The notes beneath the pieces are model-generated. The model was not told the origin of the DNA, did no database searches, and saw nothing but the letters and a program-made list of their open reading frames with translations. This document shows, piece by piece, positions 18,301 to 25,697 of a stretch of DNA of 64,000 nucleotides. The stretch comes from Azophilus sp026709365. GTDB taxonomy: Bacteria > Pseudomonadota > Gammaproteobacteria > Pseudomonadales > Azotimanducaceae. Numbering within the stretch: position 1 is the stretch's first letter; the number at the start of each line of letters is the position of its first letter. The translations under genes were made by a program, and so were the position numbers. The DNA lies in NCBI GenBank assembly GCA_965200175.1, contig OZ241345.1, forward strand, positions 124,001 through 188,000. The letters run 5' to 3'.

Positions 18301-18836
18301 TTGGCCTCATCGCTCCGCAGGGCGGCATAACGTCGCTCCACGTTTCCTAGGTCACTGCGGGCCTTTGACAGGGTGCCTTCCTCCCGTCGGCCCCAGTGCT
18401 TCCCCAAAGCGGTGCGCGGCGCATCCAAGTCGAAACCACCGCGCAAGGCTCGCCAGAGCTCCTCCGCCATCGCTTGGTCGCTTGGGTCATCAGCCAGCAG
18501 GCTTTCCATCGACAGGCGGTACAGGCTGATTTGGCCAGCGGACGGCAATGACGGAGACGTGGTGGGCTCACCGTCGCGCATCCAGACGACTTGCCCCCCG
18601 TTGCGCGTCACCTGCCAGCGGCTGCCGCCGATGTCGAACTCCGCTGCCAAGGACAGGGCGAGCGGGTCGCCTCTTCGATCAACGCCGCCCAACAAGTGCT
18701 TCAATGCGCGGGCCAAGCTGCTCTTGCCGATGGCGTTGGGGCCGGTGATGAGGATCACGCTGGCGTCCGGCGGCGCAAACGTGAAACCGGGCGTGATGCC
18801 CGGCAGCGCGTTGATGGTCAGGCGGCGCAGGCGCAT
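15372..18836 (-). CDS. YhaN/Rad50-like AAA ATPase with membrane segments
   Basis: This is an SMC/Rad50-type ATPase of 1,154 residues from the ATG at 18836, which overlaps the nuclease stop as TGATG. Walker A is GPNAIGKSS (32-40). A long coiled coil follows, interrupted at about 390-442 by two hydrophobic segments (IWLTASALVAIAAAVAVIG and LVAIAAAGLGLVWALVG), as in Bacillus YhaN. The signature ELSSGTRMQ is near 828 and Walker B LPLFLDEALTTSDEDR near 862. After the ATPase head comes an unusual extension of about 230 residues containing a LEQWLAD-like helical repeat. With the adjacent Mre11-like protein it should form an ATP-gated nuclease, here probably membrane-tethered. Whether it serves repair or defence cannot be told from sequence. 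Confidence 0.88.
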   Translation of the reverse strand: MRLRRLTINALPGITPGFTFAPPDASVILITGPNAIGKSSLARALKHLLGGVDRRGDPLALSLAAEFDIGGSRWQVTRNGGQVVWMRDGEPTTSPSLPSAGQISLYRLSMESLLADDPSDQAMAEELWRALRGGFDLDAPRTALGKHWGRREEGTLSKARSDLGNVERRYAALRSDEAKLPALDRDIEAAQRAAERLEQLQQAMELHRAIGLRENLHDAVKQFPPDMDKLKGNELERLEACDAKDAELRARMQDEQRKLQAAQAERQDSGLADAAPEAETVARMEARLNALDRHAGDRARAEKDATEAEAALQAAQAQFQGSGEAPNLSADSLEQARAIVEPWVDAQARLRELQQQLKLAGEPPDDAEIDQHRAGVDALRSWLAAVAQPGPTRPGISSAIWLTASALVAIAAAVAVIGRAWSGLVAIAAAGLGLVWALVGQAKRTGPATSAADDAMKAFMNTELDPPKEWASTTVEGHLRRTVEPRLNELILQRERASVAPKLRAEIEDAQSAIERLGKEKAELAKAIGFNPELAGPPFYRLVEVASQWDQARKQCEASKLALAQLDGKMAAEAGEVRRFMEQWRTAEAPPFDATTANAAIEELRIAFNHLKRRLDAANDAQGKVASCRREVQSLQSQIKGVEKDVQGLLAEAALETHQRDELAGRIERLAEWKEAFEKLTDAMREESRLRSALAEHTELIAAVESGEIEQLKADLERARSKANTYTDVVKERQRIETQLDEAGREHDLERAAGKLDAATAALEDKRDEALRSQATETLFSEIERQFRSQHEPDLLRRAKERFQQVTAHEFSLELRDGNRFAARDLKQGQLRTLEELSSGTRMQLLLALRLAWTEAQEQGGEPLPLFLDEALTTSDEDRFAVMANTLTRLAEAGERQIFYLSARRHESALWRQATGAEPPVVDLAAVRFGTARLEAKDFQVETPPSLPSPAGHDAASYAALLGVAHFDPRLDPGGIHLFHLLRDDLELLHRLMATWRIKTLGQLDSLLASNAAEGAIPDAAVRSRLKQRCEATRTWTGLWRQGRGRPVNRAVLEQAAAITDNFIDGAAELTDELQGDGAALIDALRQRRLSGFRKSKADEFEQWLADEGYTDNQDRLSPEARRRLTLAAVAPQGEESAADVNQLVNSLEGTVES

Positions 18837-20101
18837 CAATCCGTCTCTGCGGATTGCGCCAGCAGCTGGTCGAGGGCGCGGTGGCCAGCTTCCTTCAGCC
18901 AGTGCGCCGGGTCAGGGTCGATGGGCGGCAAGGCGCTCCAAACGGGCTTCTCGGCTTCACGAGTGAGCCGTTCCCTCGCCAAGGCCACCAGGCGGTCCCG
19001 TTCTTTGTGGCCCTCGGACTCCTGCAGCCACATCAGCCGTTGGGCGAGCAGACCCGGCGGGTCGTTGCGTTCGGCCAGTTGCGCCAACTCGATTTCCGGG
19101 CGGGTTTGAGCGCTGAGCGCCTCGATGAAGTAGTGCCGGTTGCCAGTGCCGGTGTAGATGGCGTCGCGATCCTCTTGGCTGAATTCCTCAAGAGCCTTGC
19201 TGCCAAATTGGGTGCGTCCCGTGAAGCGCAGGTCGAGCGCCACGGCCGCGGGCGCGTGGTTCGGGTCGGTGAAGCGCTCATCGAACCGGCGGAGGCGGGC
19301 GATGAGTTGGCTCTTCGCGTCGGCGGGTTCGGCAATGCCTTCAATGTCCACCTCCAAGCGTTCCCAACGCAAGGGCGCCAACGGCAGTTGGGCCATTTCG
19401 CTCAAGGCGCCGCGCTCAACCGTGATGAGCCACGGGCCGCGGACGCCGGATTCCCGACGGCTCAAACCGGTGAGGCTGCCGAGGTAGCCGTTCGGCCTTG
19501 GTGCGCTGAGTGCGTCAGGCTTGTGGATGTGGCCGAGCAGCCAGCCGTCGAGGCCTGCCCGCTCCAAATCCGCGCCGGTCACCGGGGCGTAGGGGCTCGC
19601 TCCGGCATCCCGGTCGCAGTGCAGGAGCCCCAAGTTGAGGCCGGGCCGACGCTCGAAGGGCGCGTTCGGCAAGGGGCTTTGCAGCACCTTGGCTTGGGGA
19701 AACGACCAACCCCAGAGGGTGAGGGATTCGGTTTCGTCGGGAAGCGTCCAAGCCTCCCACTGGCCACCTTGGCCAAGCAGCTTGAACTCCGGGATTTCGG
19801 CTGCCAGGCGGGGCAGGACTTTGACGTCGTGATTACCCGCGACCCCCACCACGTCGATGCCCGCTTCGGCGAGGGTCTTGACGCCCCCTGCCAACTCCCG
19901 GTACGCCTCGAAAAAGTCGTCCTCCTTCTCCACCACGTCGCCCGCCAACGCCACGGCTTGCACCTTGGCTTTCAACGCTGCGGCGACCGTGCGCTGCCAA
20001 GCGCCCGCCGGGCCGAGCTCCCTCGCCCGATCCGCCAACGCGGGCGGCAAGCGCGACGGCCTGCGTCCCAAATGCATGTCGCCAACTGCGAGAATCTTCA
20101 T
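18836..20101 (-). CDS. YhaO/SbcD/Mre11-like DNA exonuclease
   Basis: This is a metallophosphoesterase nuclease of 421 residues from the ATG at 20101 (MKILAVGDMHLG). Metal-binding motifs appear in order: GDMHLG (Asp8, His10), LAGDVVEKEDDF, VAGNHDVK, GLLHCD and GHIHKPD. The C-terminal half, about residues 230-420, should hold the capping and ATPase-binding region. An upstream TTG would add eight residues, but the ATG fits homology. The stop overlaps the ATPase start, so the pair is translationally coupled. The family resects DNA ends together with its Rad50-like partner. Confidence 0.9.
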   Translation of the reverse strand: MKILAVGDMHLGRRPSRLPPALADRARELGPAGAWQRTVAAALKAKVQAVALAGDVVEKEDDFFEAYRELAGGVKTLAEAGIDVVGVAGNHDVKVLPRLAAEIPEFKLLGQGGQWEAWTLPDETESLTLWGWSFPQAKVLQSPLPNAPFERRPGLNLGLLHCDRDAGASPYAPVTGADLERAGLDGWLLGHIHKPDALSAPRPNGYLGSLTGLSRRESGVRGPWLITVERGALSEMAQLPLAPLRWERLEVDIEGIAEPADAKSQLIARLRRFDERFTDPNHAPAAVALDLRFTGRTQFGSKALEEFSQEDRDAIYTGTGNRHYFIEALSAQTRPEIELAQLAERNDPPGLLAQRLMWLQESEGHKERDRLVALARERLTREAEKPVWSALPPIDPDPAHWLKEAGHRALDQLLAQSAETD

Positions 20102-20141
20102 TTCGTTCGATTGTTCCCAAGGCATTTCCCGATGCCGCCGC

Positions 20142-20147
20142 TATACT
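20142..20147 (+). promoter_or_regulatory. glcB: Candidate -10 box for malate synthase
   Basis: TATACT followed by a GC-rich discriminator (AGCCCGC), about 42 bases before the ATG, in the divergent gap with the nuclease gene. An AAGGAG ribosome site lies at about 20177-20182. No clear -35. Confidence 0.4.
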
Positions 20148-20188
20148 AGCCCGCTTTCCCTTAGGCGGGCAGTCAAGAAGGAGCGACG

Positions 20189-22378
20189 ATGGCAACAAGG
20201 GTAAGGCGCGGCGGCTTGCAGGTGGCCGCGGAACTCGACAAGTTGGTGACTGAACGCATGCTGCCCGGCACGGGCGTGGACGGCGATGCCTTTTGGGCGG
20301 GCTTTGAGGCGGCTCTTGATGAGTTGGGGCCGCTGAATCGCTCGCTGCTGGCGAAGCGGGAAGCCTTGCAGGAGCAGATCGACGCTTGGCATCTGGCCCG
20401 CAAGGGCCAGCCGCTCGATGCGGGGGCGTACCGCGCCTTCCTGGAGGAGATTGGCTACCTCGTCCCCCCGCCCGGCGAGTTCACCATCGCCACGGACAAG
20501 GTGGATCCGGAAATCGCCGTTCTGGCGGGGCCGCAACTGGTGGTGCCGGTGATGAACGCCCGCTATGCGCTGAACGCGGCCAACGCCCGTTGGGGCAGCC
20601 TCTACGACGCCCTCTACGGCACCGACGTGCTGCCGGAGGCGCCGGGCCGCGAAAAGGGCAGCAGCTACAACCCGGCGCGGGGCGAATTGGTCATCGAGCG
20701 GGCCGCCGAGTTTCTCGACCGGACCGTGCCGTTGGCGGGCGCCAGCCACAAGGACGTGCGCCTTTACGGCATCGGCCAAGGCGAGGGCGGCAATGGCCTG
20801 CGCGCGGTGTTGGCGGACGGCGGCAACACCGGGCTGGCCGACCCCGGCCAGTTTCGCGGGCATTTGGGGGAGGATGAGCCGAGCGCCATCCTGCTGCGCC
20901 ACCACGGCCTGCACATCGAGATTCAGATCGACCGCGGCCACGAGGTGGGCGCCGCCCATCCGGCGGGCGTCAAGGACGTGGTGCTGGAGTCGGCGGTCAC
21001 CACCATCCAGGACTGCGAGGATTCGGTGGCGGCGGTGGACGCCGAGGACAAGTGCTTGGTTTACGGCAACTGGCTGGGCCTGATGAAGGGCGATCTCGAA
21101 GAGCGGCTGGAGAAGGGCGGGCGCAGCATCGTGCGGCGGCTGAATCCGGATCGCACCTACACCGGCAGCGACGGCGAACCGCTGACGCTGCCGGGGCGCA
21201 GCCTCATGCTGGTGCGCAACGTCGGCCATCTGATGACCTCCGATGCGGTGCTCGACCGCGCTGGCGACGAGGTGCCGGAGGGTTTTCTGGACGCTTTCCT
21301 GACCGCCTTGGCGGCGCTGCACGACCTGCAAGGGGAAGGGCCGGTGCGCAACTCCCGAACCGGCAGCGTTTACATCGTCAAGCCGAAGATGCACGGACCG
21401 CAGGAGGTGGCGCTGACGGCCACCCTGTTCAGCCGGGTTGAGGGCACCTTGGGGCTTGCGCCAAACACGTTGAAGATTGGCGTCATGGACGAGGAGCGGC
21501 GCACCACGGTGAACTTGGCGGCCTGCGTCTTCGAGGCGCGCGAGCGCATCGTCTTCATCAACACCGGCTTCCTCGACCGCACCGGCGATGAAATCCACAC
21601 CAGCATGCAGGCCGGCCCCTTCCTGCCCAAGGAGGCCATCAAGGCGCAGCCTTGGATCGCCGCCTATGAGGACGCCAACGTGGATGTCGGCTTGGCCAGC
21701 GGCTTTCGCGGCCACGCCCAGATCGGCAAGGGCATGTGGCCGAAGCCGGACGAGATGGCGGAAATGCTCGCCGCCAAGATCGGCCATCCCAAGGCGGGCG
21801 CCAACACCGCCTGGGTGCCGTCGCCCACGGCCGCCACCCTGCACGCGATGCACTACCACCAGGTTGACGTGGGCCAGCGGCAGGCGGAACTGGAGTCGCG
21901 CCCAGCCGCCAGCCTCGACGACATCCTGCGCATCCCGCTGCTGGCTGGGGAGAACCTTTCCGCCGAGCAGGTGCAGGCCGAGCTCGACAACAACGCCCAA
22001 GGCATCCTCGGCTATGTCGTGCGCTGGATCGATCAGGGCGTCGGCTGCTCCAAGGTGCCCGACATCAACGACGTGGGGTTGATGGAGGACCGCGCCACCT
22101 GCCGGATCTCCAGCCAGCACATGGCCAATTGGCTGCACCACGGGATTTGCAGCCCGGCCCAGGTTCAGGAGACCTTCGAGCGCATGGCGGCGGTGGTCGA
22201 TGCCCAGAACGCGGGCGACCCCGCCTACCGCAACATGGCGCCGAACTTTGCGGACAGCATCGCCTTCCAAGCGGCTAGGGACTTGGTGCTCAAGGGACTG
22301 GCCCAGCCGAGCGGCTACACCGAGCCCATCCTGCACGCCCGGCGGCGGGAGGCCAAGGCCCGAGCCAGCCGTGATTAA
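20189..22378 (+). CDS. glcB: Malate synthase G
   Basis: This enzyme condenses glyoxylate with acetyl-CoA to give malate (glyoxylate/glycolate metabolism). The 729 residues match the large G isoform (about 720) rather than isoform A (about 530). Recognisable stretches are PVMNARYALNAANARWGSLYDALYG, read here as NARYALNAANARWGS, then EDSVAAVDAEDK, GRSLMLVRNVGH, YIVKPKMHGPQEVA (start of the barrel core) and GDPAYRNMAPNF near the C-terminus. A good ribosome site precedes the ATG. The end overlaps the start of the EthD-like gene. With the fatty-acid genes nearby it supports growth on C2 units. Confidence 0.96.
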   Translation: MATRVRRGGLQVAAELDKLVTERMLPGTGVDGDAFWAGFEAALDELGPLNRSLLAKREALQEQIDAWHLARKGQPLDAGAYRAFLEEIGYLVPPPGEFTIATDKVDPEIAVLAGPQLVVPVMNARYALNAANARWGSLYDALYGTDVLPEAPGREKGSSYNPARGELVIERAAEFLDRTVPLAGASHKDVRLYGIGQGEGGNGLRAVLADGGNTGLADPGQFRGHLGEDEPSAILLRHHGLHIEIQIDRGHEVGAAHPAGVKDVVLESAVTTIQDCEDSVAAVDAEDKCLVYGNWLGLMKGDLEERLEKGGRSIVRRLNPDRTYTGSDGEPLTLPGRSLMLVRNVGHLMTSDAVLDRAGDEVPEGFLDAFLTALAALHDLQGEGPVRNSRTGSVYIVKPKMHGPQEVALTATLFSRVEGTLGLAPNTLKIGVMDEERRTTVNLAACVFEARERIVFINTGFLDRTGDEIHTSMQAGPFLPKEAIKAQPWIAAYEDANVDVGLASGFRGHAQIGKGMWPKPDEMAEMLAAKIGHPKAGANTAWVPSPTAATLHAMHYHQVDVGQRQAELESRPAASLDDILRIPLLAGENLSAEQVQAELDNNAQGILGYVVRWIDQGVGCSKVPDINDVGLMEDRATCRISSQHMANWLHHGICSPAQVQETFERMAAVVDAQNAGDPAYRNMAPNFADSIAFQAARDLVLKGLAQPSGYTEPILHARRREAKARASRD

Positions 22379-23033
22379 GCTCCACGTCTTCCTGGACGCG
22401 GCGCCGGGTGCCGACCCGTTCCGTTACCGGGGTGCGGCGGCGCTGAGCGAACTGCACCGAACGGCGCCGACGGCGGTGGAGTACGTCCAGACCCGCACCT
22501 TTGACCGGCAGCTTTCCGACGACCCGCCGCCCTTTGCCGGCACCGCCGAATTGCGCTTCGACTACGCAGCGCCCGCCGTTGACGCCGCTGCCAATGTGAC
22601 TCGGCTGGCCGGCCTTTGGGCGGATGGCGTCCGCGCTGCCGGTGTGGTGGTGGGCCATGAGCGCACCATCATGCGCCTGCCCGGCCACGTTCACGGCCAA
22701 GGCGTCAAGGGCGTGTTTCCCTTCGACCGCAAGCCAGGCCTCGGCATTGACTACTTCCAGACCTACTGGTGGCGCACCCACGGCCCCATCGCCGCGCGCA
22801 CCGAGCAGGCGCTGGCCTACTTCCAGTGCCACCCCTTGCGCCACCTCTACGACGACGGCGCACCGGCCTTCGACGGCGTCACCGAACTGCACTGGCCGGA
22901 CTTCGCCACCGCCGAAGCCGCCATGGCGTCGCGCCAAATGCGCGAGGACCAGTCCCAGGATGCGCGGAACTTTGCCGACCCCGATAGCGTGCGGCTGTTC
23001 ATGGCGGCGGAGGAAGTGGTGCAGCCGCAGTAG
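22371..23033 (+). CDS. EthD-domain protein
   Basis: EthD proteins are small dimeric alpha/beta-barrel (ferredoxin-like) proteins often found beside catabolic enzymes; biochemical roles are mostly unknown. The GTG at 22371 gives 220 residues and overlaps the malate synthase stop by eight bases, implying coupled translation. The motif YWWRTHGP (about residue 130) is the conserved EthD signature, followed by LPLRHLYDD-like and LHWPDFATAEAAMAS segments. The N-terminal half (YRGAAALSELHRTAPTAVEY) may be a second, degenerate barrel half. Coupling to glcB is not a usual arrangement. Confidence 0.7.
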   Translation: MIKLHVFLDAAPGADPFRYRGAAALSELHRTAPTAVEYVQTRTFDRQLSDDPPPFAGTAELRFDYAAPAVDAAANVTRLAGLWADGVRAAGVVVGHERTIMRLPGHVHGQGVKGVFPFDRKPGLGIDYFQTYWWRTHGPIAARTEQALAYFQCHPLRHLYDDGAPAFDGVTELHWPDFATAEAAMASRQMREDQSQDARNFADPDSVRLFMAAEEVVQPQ

Positions 23034-23191
23034 GGCAATCGGGGCCGTGTGTGCCGGGATGATGGTGCTCAGGGTACTTTTCGGTCTATGCACGTAGCTT
23101 GACCCTTTCGGATGCGCGATGCGGCCGTGTCGCGAGCGCCTGCGCTATCCTGACCGCTCCCGCTACCAATGCCGCCCCGACGGCTTGTGGG

Positions 23192-23794
23192 CTAGCTCCG
23201 AAGTGGATCAATAGCCAGCAGGCTCCGCTTGCCGGGAAATTCGGCGTCGTCCTTTGTGCGCCAATGGAACCAGACCTTTACCGGCACTCTGAGCGCCTTG
23301 GCCAGTGCCGCTGCAGCCTGCCAAGCGTGGTTCGCGTCCTGCCCCTGAATCGACACGCCCAAGTCTTCACAGGGCGTATAGCCTTCGTCCGCTTTCACAC
23401 CCTCTTGTGCATTCACGGGACAGACTTCAAGGAGCTGATGAAGGTTGTACGCTCGTTGACGGAACGCAATTTCGATCAAGGATTGGCGCACGGTCGTCCA
23501 ATTCGCCCTGTCAATTTGCTCTCCGGCCACTTCCGCTCGAAGCACCTTTGTGTGCTTGAGGCTGGGAGGGTTGAAGGGATCGTCGATGGCGATGCCTGTA
23601 AGGGCGACATCATCGCCCAGTTGTGAAGGGCCTCCACTCAAACCTTGGTTGGTCGGTTGTGGGGACGGCTCGTTCAAGAGCCTAGAGATGACGGTGTCTG
23701 GCGAGTCCTTGAACGGAACTGCCCTTTGCTGAAGACGGGAATACGTCTCTTGGCTAATTTCAATGGACACCATCTGCTTCGCATTCAAGGCCAT
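23192..23794 (-). CDS. Unknown protein with N-terminal ribbon-helix-helix motif
   Basis: From the ATG at 23794, preceded by AGGAGG, the protein is 200 residues. The first 40 (MVSIEISQETYSRLQQRAVP and SPDTVISRLLN) fit a ribbon-helix-helix DNA-binding fold. The C-terminal 120 residues contain PPSLKHTKVLRAEV, SLIEIAFRQ and VKVWFHWRTKDDAEFPGKR, a compact basic/aromatic domain I do not recognise. A good AT-rich promoter lies just upstream. Base composition is lower in GC than the core genes, suggesting acquisition. Because its partner is missing it could be a solitary regulator, an antitoxin-like protein or part of a defence gene. Confidence 0.7.
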   Translation of the reverse strand: MALNAKQMVSIEISQETYSRLQQRAVPFKDSPDTVISRLLNEPSPQPTNQGLSGGPSQLGDDVALTGIAIDDPFNPPSLKHTKVLRAEVAGEQIDRANWTTVRQSLIEIAFRQRAYNLHQLLEVCPVNAQEGVKADEGYTPCEDLGVSIQGQDANHAWQAAAALAKALRVPVKVWFHWRTKDDAEFPGKRSLLAIDPLRS

Positions 23795-23823
23795 GCTTGC
23801 CTCCTGATTTGTGGACGACAGTA

Positions 23824-23852
23824 ATACTGAATTATGAAATATCAATAGTCAA
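23824..23852 (-). promoter_or_regulatory. Sigma-70-like promoter for the ribbon-helix-helix gene
   Basis: On the minus strand TTGACT at 23852-23847 and CAGTAT at 23829-23824 are 17 bases apart, in an AT-rich stretch 30 bases before the ATG at 23794. Confidence 0.5.
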
Positions 23853-24428
23853 TACCAAAATAGCAAATTTCCTTCTTCCCAGCCAATTTTCGGGGCCAGA
23901 AGCGGCTCGCGGAATCAGGGTGTCCCTTAGTCTGTCTGCCGACTCGCGCACTTATCTGGCGAGACCTGCCAGCCCGGGAGAGTGCTTGAGGGGTGAGTGA
24001 TGTGCCTTTCCGCAAGCGGCCAAAGAGCCTAACATGAACCAAGAGCACAAGTAGTGGCCGATTTGGCCATCGCTCTTTGCCGAGCGTCGGCGTAGCTCTC
24101 AAGTTGGAACGCGCCGCTTGGCGGTGCCATCTGTCAACCTGTCAACGCCACACTGCCACCATTGGCTTAGCTGATGGATTGCCAAGGCACAACCTCGCGC
24201 TTGGCGTTGACAAGCCTGGGTTGCGGGAGAGATGCACCTGCCGGAGCAACTCCATCCGCGTCGTTTTTGTCCCGCCCATGAGCATCAACTTCCGGGACTT
24301 CCGCGAGCGCAACTTGAGTTCCTCGTCCAGATGCAGACAACCTGCGGCATTCAATCAGGGGCGATGTCGCACGGCGGAGTGGGACATCGCCCGTAGCGGC
24401 GGCCCGCGCGGCCCGCTACGCTGGTTCC
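23853..24428. other. 576-base gap without a convincing gene
   Basis: The left part is AT-rich, the right part has ordinary composition. Frames of 70-130 codons exist but none resembles a protein or has a convincing start. No repeat of the window's main families was found here. Upstream elements of the Rpn gene presumably lie at the right edge. Confidence 0.5.
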
Positions 24429-25526
24429 ATGAACTCCGCCGACCAGTTGCCGACCGCCTTTCCCCATGATGCCGCCTACAAAGCTATGTATGGCCATCCG
24501 GAAGCCATTCTCGGCCTGCGGCACTATCTCGCGGCGCCTAACGGCCCATTTGACCGAAGCGCCTTGGGTGCCCTCGACTTCGGGCGCATCGAGAAGCTGC
24601 CCGCGGAGTGGGTCACGCAAGACTTTCGACGGCGGCACGGCGACCAAGTCTGGCGTCTTCCCTTCCAGAGGGCGGATGGGCCGGTTGTTTGGTTGATCCT
24701 TCTGCTGGAGTTCCAGTCCGAGGCCGACGGCGGCATGACGCTGCGCGTCCTGCGCTACGTTTGGGAGCTATGGCGGGACATGGAAGCCCGAGGGGCGCTA
24801 TTGCCCGATACGGCGCGGCCAGTGACATTGCCGGTGATCATCCACAACGGTGCCACGCCTTGGCGGGCATCCCGTCGGCTGGTGGACTGGACCTTGAGCG
24901 GACTGGCGGGCGGCGTCCGTGGGGCTCTGTCGCCGCTACAGGCTTCGATCGGCTTGCATGTGGTTGACTTTGCTTCGCACCGGGACGACGATTTGATTCA
25001 GGGCAACCTGACATCGCTACAGATCGGGTTCGAGAATGCCGGGCCATCGGACTTCGCCCGCTTGGTGCCGGCGCTGGCGGACCTGTCCAGTGCGAGCCTG
25101 CGGCGAACCGCTTACGACTGGGTCAGGCTGCGCGCGCGCCACTACTTCGGCATGGAGCTTGAGGCTCTGGAGGATGCAGACATGGGTGTTTCGGTTTTTC
25201 GGTCAAGGCTCGACGAGAACATGAAGCGGGCCACGGAGGCGTGGTTCGCCGACGGCCTTAAAGCGGGCGTTGAGAAGGGCTTGGAGCGGGGCGTTGAGCA
25301 GGGCCTTGAGCAGGGCCTTGAGCAGCAACGTTCCCTGCTTAGCCGACAAGCAGTGGCGAGATTTGGCATGGAGACAGCGGCGCGGTTGACCCCGTTGCTC
25401 GCTGAAGTCGCCGACTGGACAACCCTTGCTGAATTGGGAGAGGCCCTGCTTGCCGTAGGCGATGAGTCGCAGCTGCTCGTCCGAGCCAAAGCGATAGTCG
25501 CCGCTTCCCAGCAGCGCGCGGATTAG
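24429..25526 (+). CDS. Rpn family recombination-promoting nuclease / putative transposase
   Basis: Rpn proteins are PD-(D/E)XK nucleases that promote RecA-independent recombination; some act in phage defence. The protein is 365 residues. FPHDAAYKAMYGHPEAI and LDFGRIEKLPAEWV are the N-terminal signature. The nuclease core has GDQVWRLPF and LILLLEFQSEAD, the E-x-Q form of the motif. The C-terminal tail from about residue 275 is a low-complexity series (VEKGLERGVEQGLEQGLEQ) encoded by 12-base repeats, typical of Rpn tails and prone to length change. It stands alone with no transposon ends. Confidence 0.85.
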   Translation: MNSADQLPTAFPHDAAYKAMYGHPEAILGLRHYLAAPNGPFDRSALGALDFGRIEKLPAEWVTQDFRRRHGDQVWRLPFQRADGPVVWLILLLEFQSEADGGMTLRVLRYVWELWRDMEARGALLPDTARPVTLPVIIHNGATPWRASRRLVDWTLSGLAGGVRGALSPLQASIGLHVVDFASHRDDDLIQGNLTSLQIGFENAGPSDFARLVPALADLSSASLRRTAYDWVRLRARHYFGMELEALEDADMGVSVFRSRLDENMKRATEAWFADGLKAGVEKGLERGVEQGLEQGLEQQRSLLSRQAVARFGMETAARLTPLLAEVADWTTLAELGEALLAVGDESQLLVRAKAIVAASQQRAD

Positions 25527-25657
25527 GCCCATCCCGCCCCTTTGCAAGGGTGCTTTCCACGGCGTCTTCCATTGCGTGAGGAACGGCGCTGCCCTGTGCG
25601 CCATCGACTTGCCTGCGGCGCTGCCTTTCAAGCCCGAGCGAACCGACGTTCGCGAAT

Positions 25658-25681
25658 GGAGTTTCGCTGGCGCGAAACTCC
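25658..25681. repeat. Family-B palindrome
   Basis: GGAGTTTCGC, loop TGGC, GCGAAACTCC: a perfect 10-bp stem between the Rpn gene and the transporter gene. Related copies lie at 30726, 35387, 44591, 47501 and, degenerate, at 62390. Confidence 0.75.
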
Positions 25682-25697
25682 GCGCTCGTCGCTTAGG

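Noticed and set aside
20141..22336. A 731-codon frame antisense to malate synthase G
   Set aside because: Same reason: the plus strand encodes an end-to-end malate synthase.
24077..24469. A 130-codon frame before the Rpn gene
   Set aside because: No ribosome site, odd composition, overlaps the Rpn start and resembles nothing.
24429..25526. Rpn gene considered as an insertion sequence
   Set aside because: No terminal inverted repeats or target duplication were seen; annotated only as a nuclease gene.
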